Positions 1 to 4,938 of a stretch of DNA of 5,725 nt are shown here, piece after piece. Origin of the DNA: Mucilaginibacter sp. (lineage in GTDB: Bacteria; Bacteroidota; Bacteroidia; Sphingobacteriales; Sphingobacteriaceae); contig JAICXZ010000239.1 in NCBI GenBank assembly GCA_025934475.1, forward strand, positions 1-5,725, given 5' to 3'. Both the position numbers and the translations under genes were made by a program. Positions within the stretch are counted from its first letter, which is position 1. The number at the start of each line of letters is the position of its first letter. The notes beneath the pieces are model-generated. The model saw nothing but the letters and a program-made list of their open reading frames with translations, was not told the origin of the DNA and ran no database searches.

Positions 1-160
1 CAAATATAAATTTAAAGAGCAGGACCGGCTTTATTTCGTAAGTTTTGCCGTTGTAGGCTGGATAGACCTGTTTATACGGAATGAATACCGGCAGATCATT
101 TTAGGCAGCTGGAAGTATTGTCAGCAAAATAAAGGATTGGATATATATGGCTGGTCATGA
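1..160 (+). pseudogene. REP-associated tyrosine transposase (RAYT, Y1/IS200-like), N-terminal remnant, broken
   Basis: An open frame enters from the left edge (first full codon at 2) and ends at TGA 158-160. It encodes about 52 residues, including KYKFKEQDRLYFVSFAVVGW and later NKGLDIYGW. This resembles the N-terminus of Bacteroidota RAYT transposases, which as I recall them continue with WCIMTSHVHLI and carry the HxH metal site plus a downstream catalytic Tyr. Here the frame stops straight after IYGWS, so the HUH motif and catalytic Tyr are missing and the product cannot be active. The break lies exactly in a perfect palindrome (140-179). Computationally flipping the central 10 bases (155-164) restores WCIMTSH, after which similarity ends. 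Intact RAYTs act on REP palindromes; a REP-like palindrome follows at 180-230. The family call is from memory of the motif, not a search. The true start lies outside the window. Confidence 0.75.
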
Positions 161-179
161 TGCACCAGCCATATATATC
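140..179. repeat. Perfect inverted repeat (16-bp arms, 8-base loop) at the transposase breakpoint
   Basis: Bases 140-155 (GATATATATGGCTGGT) are the exact reverse complement of 164-179, with loop CATGATGC at 156-163. The left arm is still transposase coding sequence (DIYGW). The right arm is therefore an inverted copy of the gene's own codons rather than ordinary downstream sequence. No T-tract follows, so it does not look like an intrinsic terminator, although the RNA would fold strongly. Confidence 0.9.
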
Positions 180-230
180 GAGGCCTTTCTCAGGCTTGAA
201 AACCTCAACCGGCCTGATATCGGGCGCCTC
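180..230. repeat. Imperfect nested palindrome, REP-like
   Basis: GAGGC (180-184) can pair with GCCTC (226-230), and TCAGGC (190-195) with GCCTGA (212-217), giving a two-step hairpin with a 16-base apical loop. It lies just downstream of a RAYT remnant, where REP/BIME elements are expected, so it may be a REP unit. Only one copy is visible in this window, so repetition in the genome is unproven. Confidence 0.35.
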
Positions 231-365
231 TCAAATTCTTCCTAAACTATAACTCGGCAGATGAAAATTCTTTTGATGTATATGCTTTGTGATATGGCTA
301 ACAACCAGCATTTTCTAAAACAATAAACCCTCCAAATTTTCTGTTTATTTTTTTGCTAAAAGTTG
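231..365. other. Gene-free stretch with no recognised element
   Basis: This AT-rich sequence between the transposase debris and the isomerase promoter region shows no convincing ORF, tRNA or riboswitch. The only structure is a weak AT-only inverted repeat (AATAAAC 322-328 with GTTTATT 343-349) followed by T residues. That is too weak to call a terminator. Confidence 0.5.
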
Positions 366-372
366 TATCTTG
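366..372 (+). promoter_or_regulatory. Possible -7 box for the peptidylprolyl isomerase gene
   Basis: TATCTTG at 366-372, in the context GTTGTATCTTGCG, resembles the Bacteroidota sigma -7 consensus TAnnTTTG with one base missing. No good TTG -33 box sits at the expected 19-21 bp spacing. If real, transcription would start near 378-382 and give a roughly 145-base leader that contains both heptamer arrays. Confidence 0.35.
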
Positions 373-391
373 CGCCCTCTTTTGAATGAGC

Positions 392-419
392 TGAAAGCGG
401 AAAGACCAAAGCTGAAAGC
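392..419 (+). repeat. Degenerate heptamer array, NNAAAGC type
   Basis: Four consecutive 7-base units begin at 392, 399, 406 and 413. The last five bases are AAAGC in units 1, 3 and 4 and AAAGA in unit 2, while the first two bases vary (TG, GG, CC, TG). The array is opposite in orientation to the one at 463-497. For example, AGCTGAAAGCT (410-420) is the exact reverse complement of AGCTTTCAGCT (483-493), so the leader could form a long stem. Confidence 0.7.
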
Positions 420-462
420 TGTTTTTGAAAGGATAAACAGAGCCAAAGTTCGGATATGATAA

Positions 463-497
463 GCCTCCTGCTTTTCGCTTTCAGCTTTCAGCTCAAA
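463..497 (+). repeat. Degenerate heptamer array, GCTTTNN type, inverted relative to 392-419
   Basis: Units start at 463, 470, 477, 484 and 491. The middle three are perfect GCTTT plus two free bases (TC, CA, CA); the flanking units are decayed (GCCTC, GCTCA). The array ends about 28 bases before the isomerase start codon and so lies in its probable leader. Confidence 0.7.
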
Positions 498-525
498 AAA
501 TACTTAAAATATTATATAGTACGAT

Positions 526-2625
526 ATGGTAATGAATTTTTTGCGCGAGCGCATGGGGAGGATCGTTGCGATTGTGATCGGCGTTTCGCTTTTGGCATTT
601 ATTATAGGTGAAGTGCTTCGCCAGGGCAGTTCGTTTTTTCACGGTGACCGTGATGCAATAGGCGAAGTATCGGGCGAAAAAATCTCTTACAAAGATTTTG
701 AACAACAATTGGACAATGCTAAAAAACAATCGGGCCAGGCAGATATATCCGGTCAGTTTGCTTCTTACATGCAGGAAATGGTTTGGAATCAGAAGGTGAG
801 CCAGATCATCCTGAACAAAGAGATCGACAAACTGGGCCTCGTTGTTAGCGCTGACGAAGCCGATGCGATGGTAAACGGTAATAACCCCGATCAGCAAATA
901 GTGCAGTACTTTGGCGATCCTAAAACCGGCCAGGTAGACAAGGCTAAATTGAGCGCTTTTGAGCAAAACATGCGCAGCGCTAAAGCCGATGACCCTACAA
1001 AACAACAGTGGGAAATGTTTATTAAGCAGCTAAGTACCAATAAGCTTGGCCAAAAGTACGTATCGATTGCAACCAATGGCCTCTATGTGAACTCGTTGGA
1101 TGCTATGGACGATTACTCGAACCGTAACAAGCTGGCAAACTTCAAATACGTTACCCTTGATTACGCTTCGATACCTGATAACAAGGTTAATCCAACCGAT
1201 GATGATTATCAGAGCTACTATGATGAGCATAAATCCCAGTTCAAGAATAAGGAAGAAACCAGGAGCTTTGACTACGTAAGTTTTAATGCCGCTCCATCTA
1301 AAGACGATTCTGCAGCCGTTAAGGCATCAGTTGAAAAGCTGATCCCAGCCTTAAAGACCAGCACTAATGATTCGCTTTTCGTCCAAATAAATGCTGATAC
1401 CAAAGCACCGCTTGCATTTAAGAAAAAAGGTGCGCTTGGCGATCCTGCTCTTGATTCGGTGATGTTTAACAACTCAAATGGGTTCGTTTACGGTCCATAC
1501 GTTTCAAACGGAAGCTACAAAATTGCCAAGTTGGTTGACTCAAAAGTAGGTCCTGATTCGGTAAAAGCCCGTCATATCCTGATTCAACCTGGTGCAAGCG
1601 GTATTGCCGGAGCCCAGGCTAAAGCCGATTCATTGAAGAAGCTAATCCAAAGCGGCAAAGGAAACTTCGCCGACCTGGCAAAAACCTTCTCAGCTGACAA
1701 AGGTTCAGCCGAAAAAGGCGGCGAACTGGGCTTTTTTGGTCGCGGTGCTATGGTGCCACAGTTTGAAACCGCTGCATTTGCAGGTAAAAAAGGTGATCTG
1801 AAAACTGTGGTATCTCAGTTTGGCGTTCACCTGATCGAGATAGAAGATCAAAAAGGTTCGTCGAAGGTAGTGGAAGTAGCTGTTGTGGATAAAGCCATAA
1901 CCCCGAGCAGCAAAACGCAAACCGTTGCTTATAGCGCTGCGCAGAAATTCCTCGGCTCTTTGAGCAAAGGAAACTTTGATGCCGAAGTAAAGAAAGAAGG
2001 CTTAACTAAAAAGACAGCCGCCGATGTAAATGCACTTGCATCTTCATTCCAGGGCGTTGACAACGCCCGCGAACTGGTAAGATGGGCCTACAAAGCAGAT
2101 AAAGGCGATTTCGGCGACCAGGTTTACGAAGCCGGGAACCAATACATTGTACCTGTTTTAACCGAAATAAAACCTAAAGGCACCTTGCCGCTTGAGGCTG
2201 TGAAAAAACAAATCGAGTCGGCTGTGCGCAACCAGGTGAAAGCAAAACAACTGATAGCTAAACTGCAGGAAGCTGAAAACGGTGCATCAAGCATTGGTCA
2301 GGTAGCTCAGAAAGCCGGCGCCAAAGTTGTACCGGTACAGAACGTAGTATTCAACAACCCGGTTATTCCAGGGCTATCGCTCGAATATAAAGTAGTTGGT
2401 ACTATCTTCGGTTCTAAACCTAACAAGCTGTCGAAACCTATCCAGGGCGAGCACGGCGTATATGTTTTCTCGCTGGATAACTTTATAGGTCCGGCACAGC
2501 TGGCAAACGCTGTTAGAGAGAAGACTCAACTGGAGCAAACCATCAGCCAACGGTCACAGGGATTGATCTTTGATGCCCTCAAAGATAAGGCGGATGTAAA
2601 AGATTATCGTTCCAAGTTCTTATAA
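526..2625 (+). CDS. Membrane-anchored parvulin-type peptidylprolyl isomerase (PpiD/SurA-like periplasmic foldase)
   Basis: This 699-residue protein probably catalyses prolyl cis-trans isomerisation and chaperones proteins emerging into the periplasm. Residues 1-12 are basic (R7, R9, R12) and are followed by one membrane span (about 13-28), which predicts a C-terminus in the periplasm as in PpiD. Residues about 33-240 fit a SurA-type N-terminal chaperone region rich in Gln and charged helices. A clear parvulin (PPIC) domain spans about 346-446, with ARHILI (H350), the S389-D391 region, GGELGFFGRG, M409, F413 and FGVH (H435), so the usual active-site positions are present. The C-terminal 250 residues are helical and unassigned. 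Length matches Bacteroidota homologues of about 700 residues. ATG 532 (MNFLRERMGR) is an equally plausible start, since neither has a Shine-Dalgarno sequence. An intrinsic terminator follows directly, so it is probably transcribed alone. Confidence 0.93.
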   Translation: MVMNFLRERMGRIVAIVIGVSLLAFIIGEVLRQGSSFFHGDRDAIGEVSGEKISYKDFEQQLDNAKKQSGQADISGQFASYMQEMVWNQKVSQIILNKEIDKLGLVVSADEADAMVNGNNPDQQIVQYFGDPKTGQVDKAKLSAFEQNMRSAKADDPTKQQWEMFIKQLSTNKLGQKYVSIATNGLYVNSLDAMDDYSNRNKLANFKYVTLDYASIPDNKVNPTDDDYQSYYDEHKSQFKNKEETRSFDYVSFNAAPSKDDSAAVKASVEKLIPALKTSTNDSLFVQINADTKAPLAFKKKGALGDPALDSVMFNNSNGFVYGPYVSNGSYKIAKLVDSKVGPDSVKARHILIQPGASGIAGAQAKADSLKKLIQSGKGNFADLAKTFSADKGSAEKGGELGFFGRGAMVPQFETAAFAGKKGDLKTVVSQFGVHLIEIEDQKGSSKVVEVAVVDKAITPSSKTQTVAYSAAQKFLGSLSKGNFDAEVKKEGLTKKTAADVNALASSFQGVDNARELVRWAYKADKGDFGDQVYEAGNQYIVPVLTEIKPKGTLPLEAVKKQIESAVRNQVKAKQLIAKLQEAENGASSIGQVAQKAGAKVVPVQNVVFNNPVIPGLSLEYKVVGTIFGSKPNKLSKPIQGEHGVYVFSLDNFIGPAQLANAVREKTQLEQTISQRSQGLIFDALKDKADVKDYRSKFL

Positions 2626-2637
2626 GAGATTTTGAAG

Positions 2638-2645
2638 TAACTTTG
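2638..2645 (+). promoter_or_regulatory. Candidate -7 box (TAACTTTG) for the DUF2480-DUF3108 unit
   Basis: TAACTTTG is a perfect match to the Bacteroidota -7 consensus TAnnTTTG. It begins 13 bases after the isomerase stop codon and touches the upstream arm of the terminator hairpin. No clear TTG lies 19-21 bp upstream, and an 8-base match can occur by chance. If used, RNA would start around 2650, inside the hairpin's first arm. Confidence 0.4.
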
Positions 2646-2646
2646 T

Positions 2647-2681
2647 ATCCGGCAATGGTTTCGACTGTTGCCGGATTTTTT
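2647..2681 (+). terminator. Rho-independent terminator after the peptidylprolyl isomerase gene
   Basis: A 9-bp perfect stem pairs ATCCGGCAA (2647-2655) with TTGCCGGAT (2668-2676) around a 12-base loop. Six T residues follow (2676-2681, the first also being part of the stem). Position, GC-rich stem base and T-run are all typical of an intrinsic terminator. Confidence 0.88.
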
Positions 2682-2692
2682 ATTTAAATAGT

Positions 2693-2783
2693 CTTTGTGA
2701 CCTCTGTGAAAACTCCCTGTGCTCTTTGTGGTTAGATTTTTACCACAGAGATCGCAGAGAAAATTTACACAAAGAACACAGAG
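2693..2783. repeat. Inverted 9-bp-phased CTCTGTG/CACAGAG intergenic repeat
   Basis: The left half has CTTTGTG (2693), CTCTGTG (2702), CCCTGTG (2715) and CTTTGTG (2724). The right half has the complement words CACAGAG (2744), CGCAGAG (2753), CACAAAG (2768) and CACAGAG (2777). Spacing is 9 bases within pairs. The centre folds as CTTTGTGGT (2724-2732) against ACCACAGAG (2742-2750), with one G-U pair. Such words are common between genes in many bacterial genomes and, on the opposite strand, give spurious LCVLCVNFLCDLCG-type ORFs. Confidence 0.75.
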
Positions 2784-2796
2784 TTTTGAAGGCAGG

Positions 2797-2830
2797 GCTT
2801 TTAGCTTTATGCTTTCGGCTTTTAGCTTAA
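2797..2830 (+). repeat. Degenerate heptamer array, GCTTTNN type, abutting a start codon
   Basis: Units start at 2797, 2804, 2811, 2818 and 2825. The first four are perfect GCTTT followed by TA, AT, CG and TA; the fifth is GCTTA. The array ends four bases before the DUF2480 ATG, so it occupies the place of a ribosome-binding region. It is the same repeat type as at 463-497. Confidence 0.8.
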
Positions 2831-2834
2831 AAAA

Positions 2835-3353
2835 ATGGATATTCAGGAAAATATAGTCAACAAGGTTGCGCAAAGCGGCCTGGTTACACTTGACCCGGCG
2901 TCATTCTACCCTGCCGGCGAACGTGTGGTATATGACATCAAGGATAATTTGTTCCAGGGCTTGATCCTGCGTGAAAAGGATTTCCGGGAGTTTGTAAAGA
3001 ATCACGATTGGTCGCAGTATGAAGGCAAAAATGTCGCGGTAACCTGCACTGAGGATGCCATTGTTCCTGCCTGGGCTTATATGCTTATCGCTAACAAACT
3101 GGCGCCTTATGCCAAAGACGTCGTTTTTGGAGATACCGCTGTGTTAGAGACAGTTTTGTTTGAAAAAGCAATGGCAGGCCTGGATGTGGAGCAATATCGC
3201 GATCAGCGTATCGTTATTAAGGGGTGCGGCGACACCGAGGTGCCAGTATCGGCTTATGTGGAGTTAACTAAAAAATTGACGCCGGTAGCCAAAAGTATCA
3301 TGTTCGGTGAGCCTTGCTCAACAGTCCCTATATATAAACGAAAAGATCAATGA
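2835..3353 (+). CDS. DUF2480 family protein (function unknown)
   Basis: This 172-residue protein has no signal peptide or membrane span and is probably cytoplasmic. The N-terminal MDIQENIVNKVAQSGLVTLD and the FYPAGERVVYDIKD segment match my recollection of the Bacteroidota-specific DUF2480 family at full length. From memory, this family is often encoded beside SUF iron-sulfur cluster genes; none is visible here. The protein contains two copies of one motif, at 58-100 and 117-159, aligning without gaps at an offset of 59 residues: D..QY, then D..VP..AY, KL.P.AK and FG. C71, C131 and C161 are its only cysteines and do not form an obvious metal site. The next gene starts 23 bases downstream on the same strand, suggesting co-transcription. 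No Shine-Dalgarno sequence is visible; the upstream bases are an A-run and heptamer repeats. Confidence 0.85.
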   Translation: MDIQENIVNKVAQSGLVTLDPASFYPAGERVVYDIKDNLFQGLILREKDFREFVKNHDWSQYEGKNVAVTCTEDAIVPAWAYMLIANKLAPYAKDVVFGDTAVLETVLFEKAMAGLDVEQYRDQRIVIKGCGDTEVPVSAYVELTKKLTPVAKSIMFGEPCSTVPIYKRKDQ

Positions 3354-3376
3354 TCGCCTTTAATTACAGGTAACCG

Positions 3377-4159
3377 ATGAAGAGATTCCTGTTTGTATTT
3401 CTTCTTGCCTTTACCTGCTTTTACCAATCCTTCGCTCAGCAACAATTGGATAACCCCGCATTCAAAAGCGGCGAAAAACTAAGCTACAAGCTCAAATATG
3501 GTATTTTTACCGCTGCCGAGGCACATTTGCGCGTGGAGGATAGCCCTGTGAAGTTTGATAATAAGCCAGGGTATCACATTATAGCAGATGGCTTTACCGC
3601 TGGTACTTTCGACGTCTTCTATAAGGTAAGAAACCGGTACGAAAGCTTCATCGACGAAAAAACACTGTTACCAAATTATTATACCGAGAACCGGCACGAA
3701 TCGAGCTACAGGCATACCGATAAGGTGACCTTTGATCACGATAAGGAAGTGATCAAAGCGGCTAAAGGCGAATACCCGTTTACCGGTAAGGTGTTTGATT
3801 TCGTATCGGCATACTATTTTGCACGTTGCCTGGATGTATCGAAGATAAAAGTCGGCGAAACCATCGAATTGCGATATTTCCTGGAAGACGGCATTCATGC
3901 CCTAACTATCACTTACATGGGCAAAGAAAAGGTAAAATGCCCGCTGGGTACATTTAACTGCCTCAAGTTTAATCCGACAATAATTCCCGGTCGTATTTTC
4001 AGGAAGGACAGTAAGCTGTATCTTTGGATCACCGATGACGCCAATCGGATCCCCGTAAAGGCGCATGTGGAGGTAGTTGTAGGTAGCCTTACGATGGATC
4101 TTACATCGGTTGCGGGATTGAAGTATCCTTTGAACCCGGTGAGCAGGGAAACGGATTGA
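3377..4159 (+). CDS. Secreted DUF3108 domain-containing protein (function unknown)
   Basis: This 260-residue protein starts with a Sec signal peptide: MKR, a hydrophobic core of about residues 4-16, and probable signal peptidase I cleavage after SFA (A20). C14 is not in a lipobox (AFTC), so I do not predict a lipoprotein. The mature part opens with the FKSGEKLSYKLKYGIFTAAE segment, typical of DUF3108, and continues with alternating hydrophobic/polar beta-strand segments (such as VRNRYESFIDEKTLLPNYY and KLYLWITDDANRIPVKAHV) to a C-terminal SLTMDLTSV strand. This fits a periplasmic beta-rich protein, and the domain appears to fill the whole mature chain. No catalytic residues are assigned. It probably shares a transcript with the DUF2480 gene, because the 23-base gap has neither a promoter nor a terminator. 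Confidence 0.82.
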   Translation: MKRFLFVFLLAFTCFYQSFAQQQLDNPAFKSGEKLSYKLKYGIFTAAEAHLRVEDSPVKFDNKPGYHIIADGFTAGTFDVFYKVRNRYESFIDEKTLLPNYYTENRHESSYRHTDKVTFDHDKEVIKAAKGEYPFTGKVFDFVSAYYFARCLDVSKIKVGETIELRYFLEDGIHALTITYMGKEKVKCPLGTFNCLKFNPTIIPGRIFRKDSKLYLWITDDANRIPVKAHVEVVVGSLTMDLTSVAGLKYPLNPVSRETD

Positions 4160-4160
4160 G

Positions 4161-4199
4161 TTTAGAGATTAGTAAATTAGAGATTAGAGTTTAGGTTAG
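4161..4199 (+). repeat. Degenerate heptamer array, WTTAGNN type
   Basis: TTAG words recur starting at 4162, 4169, 4177, 4184, 4191 and 4196, giving spacings of 7, 8, 7, 7 and 5. The array begins two bases after the DUF3108 stop codon. It is the same word family as the better-phased array at 4234-4289, from which it is separated by non-repetitive sequence. Confidence 0.65.
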
Positions 4200-4206
4200 T
4201 CCGCAT

Positions 4207-4243
4207 AAGTCCGAAAAGGAGACAGTGAGTTAATTTCGGATTT
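4207..4243. other. Hairpin between the DUF3108 and DUF3109 genes
   Basis: TCCGAAA (4210-4216) is the exact complement of TTTCGGA (4234-4240), and three further weak pairs extend the base (4207-4209 with 4241-4243, one G-U). The loop is 17 bases. It could terminate the upstream transcript, but no T-run follows, so I call it only a structure. Confidence 0.4.
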
Positions 4244-4289
4244 AGAATTTAGTATTTAGGCTTTACAAAATAGGATTTAGAGTTTAACA
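4234..4289 (+). repeat. Degenerate heptamer array, TTTAGNN type, abutting a start codon
   Basis: Eight units in unbroken 7-base phase start at 4234, 4241, 4248, 4255, 4262, 4269, 4276 and 4283. The units at 4241, 4248, 4255 and 4276 are perfect TTTAG; the others differ by one or two bases (TTTCG, TTTAC, AATAG, TTTAA). The two following bases vary (GA, AA, TA, GC, AA, GA, AG, CA). The array ends four bases before the DUF3109 ATG and so fills its presumed ribosome-binding region. Confidence 0.8.
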
Positions 4290-4293
4290 GTTC

Positions 4294-4857
4294 ATGATAG
4301 AAGTTGGTAGTGTGCTGGTGCACGAGGATGTGGTGAAGGAAAATTTTGTGTGCAACCTGAACAAGTGTAAGGGCGCGTGCTGCCTCGAAGGAGATTCGGG
4401 TGCACCGCTGAATCATGATGAACTGGCCATCCTTGACGAGATTTATCCCAAAGTAAAGCCCTTCATGACTGAAAAGGGCATCGCTACTATCGAGGAGGTC
4501 GGTACGTATGTAACCGACTTTGAGGGTGATTATACGACCCCCTGCGTTGATACTAATAAAGAATGTGCCTATGTGATCTGGGAGAATGGCATCACCAAAT
4601 GTGCCATCGAAAAAGCATGGGAACAGGGCGTTATCGACTGGAAAAAGCCGATCTCTTGCCATCTATACCCCATCCGCATTACCAAATACCCCGAGTTTGA
4701 TGTGCTCAATTATGACCGCTGGAGTATTTGCAGCCCAGCCTGCTCCTTTGGGAACGAGTTGAAAGTGCACGTCCACGAATTCCTGAAAGATCCACTTATC
4801 CGTAAATACGGCGCTGAGTGGTATAAGGAATTGGAGGAGCAGGTGGGGGAGTTATAG
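4294..4857 (+). CDS. DUF3109 family Cys-rich protein, probable metal or Fe-S binding
   Basis: This 187-residue cytoplasmic protein has no signal peptide. It has ten cysteines: C20, C25, C29, C30 (in CNLNKCKGACC, the hallmark), C84, C91, C103, C122 (in PISCHLYP), C146 and C150 (in CSPAC). The spacing fits DUF3109, which I associate with the YkgJ/CxxxCC-type cysteine-cluster proteins thought to bind zinc or an Fe-S cluster; the bound metal is unproven. Length and the MIEVGSVLVHEDVVKENFVC start match my memory of full-length Bacteroidota members, supporting this ATG. The C-terminus is charged and helical. No role is established and the neighbours give no clear hint. It converges on the DinB gene across a 76-base gap full of short repeats with no convincing terminator. 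Confidence 0.88.
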   Translation: MIEVGSVLVHEDVVKENFVCNLNKCKGACCLEGDSGAPLNHDELAILDEIYPKVKPFMTEKGIATIEEVGTYVTDFEGDYTTPCVDTNKECAYVIWENGITKCAIEKAWEQGVIDWKKPISCHLYPIRITKYPEFDVLNYDRWSICSPACSFGNELKVHVHEFLKDPLIRKYGAEWYKELEEQVGEL

Positions 4858-4870
4858 TGGTAGTAGCGGT

Positions 4871-4884
4871 GGCAGTTGGCAGTA
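4871..4884 (+). repeat. Short heptamer pair, GGCAGNN type
   Basis: GGCAGTT (4871-4877) is followed directly by GGCAGTA (4878-4884), with a diverged copy GGTAGTA just upstream at 4859-4865. Only two clean copies are present, so this would be trivial alone. It is listed because it shares the five-fixed, two-free pattern and lies in the same gap as the CCTTTNN array. Confidence 0.5.
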
Positions 4885-4894
4885 ATTTTTGGCA

Positions 4895-4938
4895 CCTTCA
4901 CACCCAGACCTTTCGCCTTTGACCTTTCTTCTTTCACC
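4895..4938 (+). repeat. Degenerate heptamer array, CCTTTNN type, overlapping the DinB gene stop
   Basis: Units start at 4895, 4902, 4909, 4916, 4923 and 4930, with a trailing CC at 4937. The units at 4909, 4916 and 4923 are perfect CCTTT followed by CG, GA and CT. The unit at 4930 is TCTTT, and those at 4895 and 4902 are decayed. Phase is unbroken at 7. On the minus strand the array (AAAGG words) begins at the DinB stop codon (4934-4936). Confidence 0.75.

Noticed and set aside
322..354. Possible terminator (AATAAAC/GTTTATT stem with following T residues)
   Set aside because: The stem has one G-C pair in seven and a 14-base loop, so it is too weak, and AT-rich sequence gives such matches easily.
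493..1005. Minus-strand 170-codon ORF over the start of the isomerase
   Set aside because: It lies almost wholly antisense to a confident 699-residue gene, and its composition fits an antisense shadow with no recognisable domain.
2604..2873. Minus-strand 89-codon ORF containing LCVLCVNFLCDLCGK
   Set aside because: It is a translation of the CTCTGTG/CACAGAG repeat and the heptamer array, overlaps the terminator and both neighbouring genes, and is a well-known type of spurious protein.
4249..4662. Minus-strand 137-codon ORF opposite the DUF3109 gene
   Set aside because: It is a shadow of the Cys-rich gene and includes translated TTTAG repeats at its C-terminus.
4868..4896. Possible terminator between the convergent DUF3109 and DinB-family genes (GGTG/CACC with internal T-run)
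   Set aside because: Only four base pairs close a 21-base loop, and the T-run lies inside the loop rather than after the stem.
392..4938. CRISPR array or phage attachment sites as an explanation of the short repeats
   Set aside because: The units are 7 bases with no spacers, no cas genes or integrase are present, and the word differs from gap to gap.
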